A stretch of DNA of 21,336 nucleotides from Prevotella sp. UBA3675. Its GTDB lineage: Bacteria; Bacteroidota; Bacteroidia; Bacteroidales; Bacteroidaceae. The notes beneath the pieces are model-generated. The model searched no databases. It was not told the DNA's origin and was given only the letters and a program-made list of their open reading frames with translations. Both the position numbers and the translations under genes were made by a program. Where the stretch lies: positions 1 to 21,336 of the forward strand of contig DFJI01000030.1 of NCBI GenBank assembly GCA_002372235.1, given 5' to 3'. Positions 1 through 6,864 of this stretch are shown one piece after another. The number at the start of each line of letters is the position of its first letter. The first letter of the stretch is position 1.

Positions 1-1179
1 AAGTCGCTCAACGTGCTCCACGACTCGTTCTTCCTGTCTGAATACAAGGTGCTCAACCTCTTCATCTGCGGCATAGGCACCGTGGGCGGCAACCTCATTG
101 AGCAAATCAACTCGCAATACAAACAGCTGAAGGAGACCCGACAGCTGAAGCTGAAGGTGGTGGGCATCGCCTCGTCGAAGAAGGCTATCTTCAATCGCGA
201 CGGCATCGACCTGCGCACCTATAAGACACCCCTTTCAGCCCCCAAGGGGGCTACGACAGATAGTTTCCCGAACATCAAAACTATAGAAGCCCCCTCGGGG
301 GCCGTGGGAGGGGTTGCCAAGGCTGCTGCAGAAGAGTTTATCAGCATGAACATCTTCAACTCGGTGTTCGTGGACTGCACGGCTTCGGCTGATGTGGCTG
401 CGCTCTATCAGGACTTCCTCGACCATAACATCTCGGTGGTCACTGCCAACAAAATTGCGGCCTCGGGGCCCTACGATGCCTATCACAAACTGAAGAAGAC
501 GGCACTGCAACGCGGCATCAAGTTCCTCTTCGAGACCAACGTGGGCGCCGGACTGCCCATCATCGGCACCATCAACGACCTGCTGAACTCGGGCGATAAG
601 ATTCTGCGCATCGAGGCTGTGCTCTCCGGCACGCTCAACTTCATCTTCAACACGCTCTCTTCTGAGGTGCCCTTCTCCGAGACAGTCCGGCTGGCTAAGG
701 AGAAAGGCTATGCCGAGCCCGACCCGCGCATCGACCTCTGTGGCAAGGACGTGATTCGCAAGCTGGTCATCCTGACCCGCGAAGCAGGCTACAAGGTGGA
801 GCAAGACGATGTGGAGAAGCATCTGTTCATGCCCGACAGCTTCTTTGAGGGTTCGCTCGACGATTTCTGGAAGAACCTGCCACAGCTCGATGCCGACTTC
901 GAAGCCCGCCGCAAGGTGCTTGAAGCCGAAGGCAAGCGCTGGCGCTTCGTGGCCAAGATGGAGCGGCAGGCCGACGGCATAGGGTTCAAGACCGCCGTGT
1001 CGCTCGAGGCCGTCAATCAGCACCATCCGTTCTACGGTCTGGAGGGTTCCAACAACATCGTGCTACTTACCACCGAGCGCTACAAGGAGTACCCCATGCT
1101 CATTCAGGGCTACGGAGCCGGAGCCAGTGTCACTGCCGCCGGCGTGTTTGCCAACATCATGTCAATCGCTAATATATAG
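1..1179 (+). CDS. thrA: Bifunctional aspartokinase/homoserine dehydrogenase, C-terminal part (5' truncated)
   Basis: The reading frame is open from base 1 (392 residues visible), so the GTG at 13 is internal and the gene starts outside the window. The visible part is homoserine dehydrogenase, which reduces aspartate semialdehyde to homoserine with NAD(P)H. It shows the Rossmann loop GIGTVGG, then VDCTASADVA, VVTANK, the catalytic-domain signature TNVGAGLPII, LSGTLNFIFN, GYAEPDPRIDL and the C-terminal GYGAGASVTAAGVFA. The residues before the Rossmann loop (LHDSFFLSEYKVLNLFICG) resemble the linker that joins aspartokinase to homoserine dehydrogenase in ThrA, so a fused enzyme is likely. An 87-bp palindromic insert at 228-314 adds about 29 residues between the nucleotide-binding strands, in frame. 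A 9-bp repeat tract and the ApgM homologue follow directly, suggesting co-transcription. The family assignment is firm; the fusion is inferred from the linker. Confidence 0.93.
   Translation, partial: KSLNVLHDSFFLSEYKVLNLFICGIGTVGGNLIEQINSQYKQLKETRQLKLKVVGIASSKKAIFNRDGIDLRTYKTPLSAPKGATTDSFPNIKTIEAPSGAVGGVAKAAAEEFISMNIFNSVFVDCTASADVAALYQDFLDHNISVVTANKIAASGPYDAYHKLKKTALQRGIKFLFETNVGAGLPIIGTINDLLNSGDKILRIEAVLSGTLNFIFNTLSSEVPFSETVRLAKEKGYAEPDPRIDLCGKDVIRKLVILTREAGYKVEQDDVEKHLFMPDSFFEGSLDDFWKNLPQLDADFEARRKVLEAEGKRWRFVAKMERQADGIGFKTAVSLEAVNQHHPFYGLEGSNNIVLLTTERYKEYPMLIQGYGAGASVTAAGVFANIMSIANI
228..314. repeat. In-frame palindromic element inside thrA (87 bp)
   Basis: The outer inverted repeat is ACCCCT (228-233) and AGGGGT (309-314). 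Inside it lie two small hairpins, AGCCCCCAAGGGGGCT (237-252) and AGCCCCCTCGGGGGC (288-302). Between them the spacer carries TAGTTT and AAACTA as another inverted pair. The length is exactly 29 codons and the frame is open throughout. The encoded stretch, starting near TPLSAPKGA and ending near SGAVGG, has no counterpart in the E. coli ThrA sequence as I recall it. It is built like the elements at 1793-1954 and 15802-15920 but has a different sequence, so it is a second type. Confidence 0.72.
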
Positions 1180-1193
1180 AAACCACAGGTCAT

Positions 1194-1256
1194 ATAAGAC
1201 TCATAAGACCTATATGACTTATAAGACCTATATGACCTATATGCCCCATAAAACAA
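1194..1256 (+). repeat. 9-bp tandem repeat between thrA and apgM
   Basis: About seven 9-bp units begin at 1194, 1203, 1212, 1221, 1230, 1239 and 1248. They are variants of ATAAGACCT and ATATGACCT, the last two being degenerate. The tract fills almost the whole gap between the thrA stop (1179) and the apgM ATG (1259). It contains no stop in the apgM frame, so an ORF can be drawn back to 1127. A three-unit relative lies inside the DUF2723 gene at 5205-5231. Its role is unknown; it may simply be a spacer microsatellite. Confidence 0.8.
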
Positions 1257-1258
1257 AA

Positions 1259-2635
1259 ATGAAACACATCATCATATTAGGCGACGGCATGGCCGATCAT
1301 GCCGTTGACAGACTGGGCGGAAAGACGCTGCTGCAATATGCCGACAAACCCACGATGGACTTGCTGGCAAAGAAAGGAAGAACAGGACGGCTCATCACCG
1401 TGCCCGAGGGCTTTCCGCCAGGCAGCGAGGTAGCCAACACAGCCATCTTAGGCTATGACTTGAACAAGGTGTATGAAGGGCGTGGACCGCTCGAGGCCGC
1501 CTCGATAGGCTACGACATGCAGCCCGACGACTTAGCCATACGTTGCAACATCATCACCCTGGAGGACGGCAAAATCATCACCCATAACGGAGGCAACCTG
1601 CAGACAGAGGATGCCCGTGTGCTCATCGACTACCTGAACGAGCATCTGGCCAAGCCCATCAATGAGCGCGAAGGCTGCGAGCGAGTGAAGTTCATCTGCG
1701 GCATTCAGTACCGTCACCTCCTCGTCATCAAGGGCGGCTCAAAGCACATCGTTTGCAATCCCCCTCACGACCATCCAGGAGAAGAGTGGAAAAGCCTCAC
1801 CCCCAACCCCTCTCCGGTTGGAGAGGGGAGTGATTACACTCAGGAGGCAAATCTATCTACTCCCCTCTCCAATGGAACAGGTACTGGGGATTACACTCAG
1901 CAGGTGAGTCTATATACTCCCCTCTCCAATCGGAGAGGGGCTGGGGGTGAGGCTTTGTCCCCCCAACAAACCTCCGACCTCATCAACGACCTCATCCTCA
2001 AGTCTCAGGAGCTCCTTGCCCGCCACCCCTACAATCTGGCAAAAGCCGCCCGTGGCGAGCGCCAGGCCAACAGCATCTGGCCGTGGAGCGGCGGCTATCG
2101 CCCGTCGATGCAGACGCTGATGGAGCAATATCCGCAAATCAAGACGGGAGCCGTGATCTCGGCTGTTGACCTCATTCAGGGCATAGGCCGCTATGCCGGA
2201 CTGCGCATCATCAAGGTGCCCGGAGCCACTGGCCTGGCCGACACCAATTACGAGGGCAAGGCTCAGGCCGCCATCGAAGCCCTGAAGCACGACGACTTCG
2301 TGTTCGTGCATGTAGAGGCCACCGACGAGGCTGGCCACGACGGCGACCTAGACCTGAAGCTGCGCGCCATTAACTATCTAGACCAGCGCCTCATCAAGCC
2401 CATCGTCGAAGCCGCCGAGCAGATGGCAGAGCCCGTCTGCATCGCCGTACTGCCCGACCACCCCACTCCCGTGGAGCTACGCATCCATGTGAATGAGCCT
2501 GTACCCTTCCTTATCTATTATAAAGGAATAGAGCCCGACGAAGTGGAACACTACGACGAGCTGTCGTGCACATCGGGCGGCTACGGACTGCTGCGCCTTG
2601 GTGAATTCATGCAGGAGTTCATGAAGATTGAATAG
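1259..2635 (+). CDS. apgM: ApgM-type phosphoglycerate mutase homologue / predicted homoserine kinase analogue
   Basis: A 458-residue alkaline-phosphatase-superfamily protein of the archaeal cofactor-independent phosphoglycerate mutase family (COG3635). The N-terminus MKHIIILGDGMAD carries the first metal ligand (Asp9). PPGSEVANTAILGYD holds the likely catalytic Ser56. HVEATDEAGHDGD (from residue 351) and LPDHPTP (Asp400, His401) supply the other metal ligands. ATG 1259 is chosen because the family starts at MKHIII; the upstream in-frame ATG at 1127 would translate the end of thrA and the 9-bp repeats. In Bacteroidetes this family often sits between thrA and thrC and has been predicted to replace homoserine kinase. 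The thrA neighbour fits that, though thrC is not next here. Residues about 179-232 come from a 162-bp palindromic element. The family is firm; the choice between the two activities is open. Confidence 0.88.
   Translation: MKHIIILGDGMADHAVDRLGGKTLLQYADKPTMDLLAKKGRTGRLITVPEGFPPGSEVANTAILGYDLNKVYEGRGPLEAASIGYDMQPDDLAIRCNIITLEDGKIITHNGGNLQTEDARVLIDYLNEHLAKPINEREGCERVKFICGIQYRHLLVIKGGSKHIVCNPPHDHPGEEWKSLTPNPSPVGEGSDYTQEANLSTPLSNGTGTGDYTQQVSLYTPLSNRRGAGGEALSPQQTSDLINDLILKSQELLARHPYNLAKAARGERQANSIWPWSGGYRPSMQTLMEQYPQIKTGAVISAVDLIQGIGRYAGLRIIKVPGATGLADTNYEGKAQAAIEALKHDDFVFVHVEATDEAGHDGDLDLKLRAINYLDQRLIKPIVEAAEQMAEPVCIAVLPDHPTPVELRIHVNEPVPFLIYYKGIEPDEVEHYDELSCTSGGYGLLRLGEFMQEFMKIE
1793..1954. repeat. 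In-frame palindromic element inside apgM (162 bp, 39-bp arms)
   Basis: The left arm (1793-1831) and right arm (1916-1954) are 39-bp inverted repeats with two mismatches. Each arm holds its own small palindrome built on CCCCTCTCC and GGAGAGGGG. The element equals 54 codons and keeps the frame open; it encodes a stretch starting SLTPNPSPVGEGS and ending TPLSNRRGAGGEA. The 84-bp spacer contains a 57-bp (19-codon) direct duplication with units starting at 1832 and 1889. The right arm is identical over 39 bases to the reverse complement of the left arm of the element at 15802-15920. The inserted peptide is low in complexity and lies between conserved parts of the enzyme. Confidence 0.9.
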
Positions 2636-2656
2636 AAAAACTGAAATCTCGCCTCT

Positions 2657-3340
2657 ATGAAGCATTATCACACACTCATCGTCTTTCTGCTACTGATTGC
2701 TCCGTCGGTCGTGGTAGGCATTCACGACTACAGACAGACGCAGCAGAGCATAGAACAGGACCTGAAACAGGCACTGGCACAGACCCTGCAGGAGAAGCAG
2801 AGGGATGTAATCACGGCTGACACCATCCGCACATTCAACAATCATCTGCAGCTGTCGGAGCTGCGCGGCAAGGCTGTGCTCTCCCTTTCCACCCAGGAGG
2901 AAGAACTGCAGCTACAGGCCGACTGCCCAGCCTTCACCGTCTGGCAAATGAGCGACCAACGCCCCTCGATGGCACTGGCGTCGATGGCATTGATCTGGGC
3001 GGCTGGATGCAGCCTGTACAGGCGAAAGGACGTAGCCGCCGCCAGCACGTTCGGTGGTCTGACTTATGCGGAAGGACGGTTCCTGAACAGTCGGCACGAG
3101 GAGGTGAGGTTCACGCCCATGCAACAGCAACTCATGGAGATGTTCTTCCGTTCACCCTCCCACTCGCTCTCGAAAGCTGAGATATGCGCGACCCTCTGGC
3201 CGAAGAAACCTGATGCCAGCGAGACACTCTACACGCTCATCCGACGGCTGAAGCCCATCATAGAGCAGCACTCAAGCCTGGAAATAGAATCGGACCGCAG
3301 CAAAGCCTACCGACTGAAAATCAAGCAGATAGGAAACTGA
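2657..3340 (+). CDS. Membrane-anchored winged-helix transcriptional regulator
   Basis: 227 residues. A hydrophobic segment at about 6-22 is followed by a charged, Gln-rich extracytoplasmic stretch (23-100) and a second hydrophobic segment at about 104-120. A C-terminal domain (140-224) resembles the OmpR/PhoB winged helix, with FTPMQQQLMEMFF, LSKAEICATLWPKKP, a recognition-helix region TLYTLIRRLKPII and a wing ending KAYRL. The layout predicts a sensor spanning the inner membrane with its DNA-binding domain in the cytoplasm, ToxR/CadC-like in principle but with the DNA-binding domain C-terminal. It starts 21 bases after apgM. A direct repeat with the 11-bp spacing typical of this DNA-binding fold lies just downstream, before the DUF2723 gene, which is a plausible target. 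No phosphoacceptor domain is present. The signal it senses is unknown. Confidence 0.75.
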   Translation: MKHYHTLIVFLLLIAPSVVVGIHDYRQTQQSIEQDLKQALAQTLQEKQRDVITADTIRTFNNHLQLSELRGKAVLSLSTQEEELQLQADCPAFTVWQMSDQRPSMALASMALIWAAGCSLYRRKDVAAASTFGGLTYAEGRFLNSRHEEVRFTPMQQQLMEMFFRSPSHSLSKAEICATLWPKKPDASETLYTLIRRLKPIIEQHSSLEIESDRSKAYRLKIKQIGN

Positions 3341-3359
3341 CACAGAGGCTGACAGCAAA

Positions 3360-3378
3360 TGTCAGACAAATGTCAGAC
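3360..3378 (+). promoter_or_regulatory. Pho-box-like direct repeat, possible operator
   Basis: TGTCAGAC occurs at 3360-3367 and again at 3371-3378, exactly 11 bp apart and separated by AAA. OmpR/PhoB-type winged-helix proteins typically bind direct half-sites one helical turn apart, and the PhoB half-site core is TGTCA. The repeat lies 32 bases upstream of the putative -7 box at 3410 and directly after a gene encoding such a DNA-binding domain. Confidence 0.55.
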
Positions 3379-3409
3379 AGTTTTTCACCCACCGTTGCAT
3401 CCTTCTGTT

Positions 3410-3417
3410 TACCTTTG
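3410..3417 (+). promoter_or_regulatory. Bacteroidetes -7 box for the DUF2723 gene
   Basis: TACCTTTG matches TAnnTTTG and lies 20 bases before the ATG at 3438. No good TTTG is seen about 20 bases further upstream, so the promoter may depend on an activator bound at 3360-3378. Confidence 0.5.
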
Positions 3418-3437
3418 CCCGAAAAAACGAGCAAAGC

Positions 3438-6400
3438 ATGATGCAACAAACAACTTTCAAACGAATCGACCTTCTCATGGCGGCAACAGCTTTCGGCATT
3501 GCCGCCATCGTCTATGGGCTGACCATTGAGCCCACGGCCAGCCTTTGGGACTGTCCTGAATTCATTGCGTGTGGCTACAAGCTGGAGATTGGTCACCCAC
3601 CCGGTGCGCCTGTCTTCATGCTGTTGGCCAATCTCTTCTCTCAGCTGGCCTCCACCCCGTCGCAGGTTGCCATGATGGTCAACCTGTTGTCGGCACTGCT
3701 CAGTGCTGGCTGCATCTTCTTCCTTTTCCTTACCATCACCCATTTTGCCCGACGGCTGACTGCCGGAAACGCCGATACGCTCACGCTCCAACAGGTCATC
3801 GTCATCGAGAGCTGCGGCTGGGTGGGCTCACTGATCTATGCCTTCAGCGACACTTTTTGGTTCTCGGCGGTCGAGGCCGAGGTCTATGCCTTTTCCAGTT
3901 TCTTGACGGCCCTGTTGTTCTGGCTCATTCTGAAATGGGAAGACGACGGTCGGCAGAGCGCCCGATGGCTCGTCCTGATAGCCTACATCACGGGGCTTTC
4001 CGTCGGTGTGCATTTGCTCTGCCTGCTCTGTCTGCCAGCCATGTCGCTGGTGGTCTATTTCCACAAGGCAAAGCATGCCACGTGGCGGGGCGCACTCATG
4101 GCGCTTTCGGCTGGCGGACTGTTGGTGGGCATCATCCTGTATGGCATCATACCAGGCGTGGTGAAGATGGGCGGTTGGTTCGAACTGCTGTTCACCAACA
4201 CCCTGGGATGTCCCTACAACACAGGACTCGCCTGCTACATCATTCTATTGGCAGGAGGTCTCGTCACGGCTTACTGCAAGGTACGCCGACGCATCGTCAG
4301 GCTCTCGCTGGCTTACCTGCTCATGATACTGGCAGGCTATAGCAGCTACGGGGTCATCTTCATTCGCGCCAATGCCCAGATACCGATGAACGAGAACAAT
4401 CCCAGCAACATCTTTGCACTGGGCAGCTATCTGAACCGGGAACAGTATGGCGACACACCACTTCTATACGGCCCTGCCTACTGCAGTGAAGTGGAGCGCG
4501 AGACGAGGGGCGACTACTTGGTACCCAAACAGCAAGAGGGACGCGCCATCTACAGACCGTCAGCCGACAGTGCAAAACAGGAATACGAAGTAATCCGACA
4601 TGATATAAAATATGTATATAAGGAGCAAATGTTCTTCCCCCGCATGCACTCAGTGCGGCATGCCCAAGCCTACGAAGACTGGATGGGCGGTGTGAAGAAA
4701 GAGGGAAATCTGCCTACGACTGCTGAGAACCTGCGGTTCTTCCTCACCTATCAGGTGAACTTCATGTACTGGCGCTATTTCCTATGGAACTTCGTGGGTC
4801 GCCAAAACAACATTCAGGGACACGGCGAAGCAGAACACGGCAACTGGATAACAGGCTTCAGCTGGATAGACGACTGGCTGCTGGGCTGCGACACATCGCA
4901 GCTGCCATCAGACCTGAGAGAGAACAAGGGGCGCAACGTCTTCTACGGTCTGCCGCTGCTCTTAGGGCTGTTAGGCATCGCATGGCAGTGGTGCAAGGGG
5001 CGGCAGGGCCGACAGCAATTCTTAGTCATCACACTGCTGTTCGTCATGACCGGCCTGGCCATCGTCATCTACCTGAACCAGACACCCATGCAGCCACGCG
5101 AGCGCGACTATGCCTACGCCGGCTCATTCTATGCCTTCACCATCTGGTGCGGCATGGGTGTGGCAGCACTGTGCGACTGGTTGTCCCGGGTGATAAAAGC
5201 ACCTATAGGCCCCATAAGCCTTATAGCCCCCCTCAGCCTCATCATCCCTCTGCAAATGGTCTCTCAGACCTGGGACGACCACGACCGTTCGGACCGCTAC
5301 ACTTGTCGCGACTTCGGAGCCAACTACCTGAACAGCACAACGGCTGAGGGACATCCCATCATCCTGAGCAACGGCGACAACGACACGTTCCCACTATGGT
5401 ATAACCACGAAGTAGAGGATGTGCGCACTGATACGCGCGTGTGCAATCTGGAGTATCTGAACACCGACTGGTACATCGACCAGATGAAGCGGCCTGCCTA
5501 CGACTCTCCCGCCCTTCCCATCGGTTGGCAGCACGCACAGTATCAGGAGGGCCGACGGGAGTACATCCCCATTCGCCCGGAACTGAAGACCGAGCTGACG
5601 ACTTTTGCCGAACAGCATCCCACAGAGGCAAAGGAGCTATTGGGAGAACATCTCTTCGAACTGAAGGACATTCTCCAGAAATGGGTGCTCAGCGAACGGG
5701 AAGATATGCAGTGCGTGCCTACGGACAGTGTCACCATCACCACCCCTGCATCAAGCGGTGGCGAAGCTCAGACAATGGTGATTTCGCTGAAGGGCAAGCA
5801 AGCCTTATACAAGAATGAGCTCATGGTGCTGGAAATGCTGTCGAAAGCCGACTGGAGCCGCCCTGTCTATCTGTCCATCGGCTTAGGCGCTGACTTGCTG
5901 CCCTTTCTCAGCAATCATCTGGTGCTGGAAGGACTACTCTATCGCGTCTCGCCGACCGCCAGCGGCCAGGAGGTTGACGTGGAGCGGCTCTACCACAACG
6001 TCATGCACCGCTTCCGGTTCGGCGGTCTCAACACGAAAGGCATCTATGTCGATGAAGACGTGAAGCACTTGGCCTACACCCATCAGTTTGTGATGAGCAT
6101 TCTCATTGACTCGCTGCTCCGACAGGGCGACACCCGTCGTGCGCTTTCCGTTTGCCAGAAATGGCAGCAGGAGATGCCTGAGGCCAACGTGCCTTACACG
6201 GAAGCGGCCCTCGCTATGGCCCGTTGTTACTATCAGACCGAACAGGAGGAGCAGGGTGATGCCATCGTGAAGAGTCTCCTGCACCGTGCCGACGAATGGC
6301 TCACGTGGATTGGCACCCTCCATCCCAAGCGCCGCTCAGGCTCTCTCTATTCCCAGTACACTTGGCTGAAGACCATGCGCAATGCGCTTGCCGTCAGCGC

Positions 6401-6479
6401 AGCATACGAACGAAAAGAACTTTACCAACAATACCATCATCAATATGAACAATATCTCAACCAGTACCAAAATCCTTAG
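3438..6479 (+). CDS. DUF2723 family multi-spanning membrane protein (O-mannosyltransferase-like)
   Basis: 1013 residues. The N-terminal half is strongly hydrophobic, with about ten or more membrane segments, and begins with the DUF2723 signature: TASLWDCPEFIACGYKLE (Asp38 and Glu41) followed by GHPPGAP at 52-58. The acidic pair sits in the first loop, as in GT-C glycosyltransferases. The family is related to eukaryotic TMEM260, a protein O-mannosyltransferase, so a lipid-linked sugar donor and extracytoplasmic protein acceptors are plausible. A second family motif is QTWDDHDRSDRYTCRDF near 610-630, followed by a soluble region with LSNGDNDTFPLWY. The C-terminal 120 residues are helical and TPR-like. 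The coding region holds three in-frame 9-bp repeats at 5205-5231 inside a membrane segment. The stop overlaps the next small gene. The family is firm; the enzymatic role is inferred. Confidence 0.87.
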   Translation: MMQQTTFKRIDLLMAATAFGIAAIVYGLTIEPTASLWDCPEFIACGYKLEIGHPPGAPVFMLLANLFSQLASTPSQVAMMVNLLSALLSAGCIFFLFLTITHFARRLTAGNADTLTLQQVIVIESCGWVGSLIYAFSDTFWFSAVEAEVYAFSSFLTALLFWLILKWEDDGRQSARWLVLIAYITGLSVGVHLLCLLCLPAMSLVVYFHKAKHATWRGALMALSAGGLLVGIILYGIIPGVVKMGGWFELLFTNTLGCPYNTGLACYIILLAGGLVTAYCKVRRRIVRLSLAYLLMILAGYSSYGVIFIRANAQIPMNENNPSNIFALGSYLNREQYGDTPLLYGPAYCSEVERETRGDYLVPKQQEGRAIYRPSADSAKQEYEVIRHDIKYVYKEQMFFPRMHSVRHAQAYEDWMGGVKKEGNLPTTAENLRFFLTYQVNFMYWRYFLWNFVGRQNNIQGHGEAEHGNWITGFSWIDDWLLGCDTSQLPSDLRENKGRNVFYGLPLLLGLLGIAWQWCKGRQGRQQFLVITLLFVMTGLAIVIYLNQTPMQPRERDYAYAGSFYAFTIWCGMGVAALCDWLSRVIKAPIGPISLIAPLSLIIPLQMVSQTWDDHDRSDRYTCRDFGANYLNSTTAEGHPIILSNGDNDTFPLWYNHEVEDVRTDTRVCNLEYLNTDWYIDQMKRPAYDSPALPIGWQHAQYQEGRREYIPIRPELKTELTTFAEQHPTEAKELLGEHLFELKDILQKWVLSEREDMQCVPTDSVTITTPASSGGEAQTMVISLKGKQALYKNELMVLEMLSKADWSRPVYLSIGLGADLLPFLSNHLVLEGLLYRVSPTASGQEVDVERLYHNVMHRFRFGGLNTKGIYVDEDVKHLAYTHQFVMSILIDSLLRQGDTRRALSVCQKWQQEMPEANVPYTEAALAMARCYYQTEQEEQGDAIVKSLLHRADEWLTWIGTLHPKRRSGSLYSQYTWLKTMRNALAVSAAYERKELYQQYHHQYEQYLNQYQNP
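5205..5231 (+). repeat. Three in-frame 9-bp repeats in the DUF2723 gene
   Basis: ATAGGCCCC, ATAAGCCTT and ATAGCCCCC run in tandem and in frame, encoding IGPISLIAP in a hydrophobic segment. They resemble the 9-mers between thrA and apgM (1194-1256). Confidence 0.55.
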
Positions 6480-6648
6480 TGTCGCCGTCGTGCTCATCGT
6501 CGTCGGCTATCTGCTGATGGCAGGCCCGGGCAGCACCGACCAACAGTTCAATCCCGGCATCTTCTCCACCCGCAGGATTGTCGTCGCCCCTGCGCTCTGC
6601 CTTGCCGGCTATCTGCTCATCATCGTGGGAATCATCAAGAAAAAGTAA
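6445..6648 (+). CDS. DUF3098 family small membrane protein
   Basis: 67 residues. ATG 6445 lies 35 bases inside the end of the DUF2723 gene, in another frame. Two hydrophobic segments (about 9-26 and 47-62) flank a loop with the family hallmark NPGIFSTRRIVVAP, and the C-terminus is a lysine cluster (IKKK). The match to DUF3098, a family of short two-TM proteins in Bacteroidetes, is good. A longer start at 6382 is possible but would add residues read from the overlapping gene and is unlike the family. The overlap suggests translational coupling. Its function is unknown. Confidence 0.75.
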   Translation: MNNISTSTKILSVAVVLIVVGYLLMAGPGSTDQQFNPGIFSTRRIVVAPALCLAGYLLIIVGIIKKK

Positions 6649-6670
6649 TGCTAACGTAATGACAACAATG

Positions 6671-6730
6671 CGGTCTCGCCAAGACAACACTACGTTCTCG
6701 CCAAGACAACAACACGTTCTTGCCAAGACG
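6671..6730 (+). repeat. 22-bp tandem repeat, about three units
   Basis: Units start at 6671, 6693 and 6715 and share the core TCTCGCCAAGAC (TCTTGCCAAGAC in the last). A degenerate unit may precede at 6649. A short run of TGATTTTG repeats with 10-bp period follows (6736-6760). The 22-bp period equals about two helical turns. The tract lies between the DUF3098 gene and the promoter of the amidohydrolase genes. Confidence 0.75.
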
Positions 6731-6772
6731 CGAGTGATTTTGGCTGATTTTGACTGATTATTTGTCAAAAAA

Positions 6773-6804
6773 TTTGGCCAAGTGAATTATTTTTACTATC
6801 TTTG
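6773..6804 (+). promoter_or_regulatory. Bacteroidetes promoter for the amidohydrolase genes
   Basis: TTTG at 6773-6776, a 20-base spacer, then TATCTTTG at 6797-6804. This matches the Bacteroidetes housekeeping sigma consensus closely. A leader of about 50 bases leads to the ATG at 6865. Confidence 0.82.
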
Positions 6805-6864
6805 AAGCACAAATAGAATTTGGACAAATAATTGCATATACTTACTAACTAACAAGAAACATAT

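Noticed and set aside
235..1026. Minus-strand ORF of 263 codons
   Set aside because: Antisense to homoserine dehydrogenase, whose motifs are all in the plus frame.
1127..1258. Longer apgM start at ATG 1127
   Set aside because: It would translate the end of thrA in another frame and the 9-bp repeat; the family begins at MKHIII (1259).
1793..1954. Intrinsic terminator or gene end inside apgM
   Set aside because: The frame continues without a stop into conserved metal-binding motifs, so the palindrome is an insert in a complete gene.
3569..4342. Plus-strand ORF of 257 codons in another frame
   Set aside because: Lies within the DUF2723 gene and is rich in His, Arg and Trp, typical of an off-frame reading of membrane-protein codons.
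6671..6730. CRISPR array
   Set aside because: Units abut with no unique spacers of constant length, only three copies, and no cas genes nearby.
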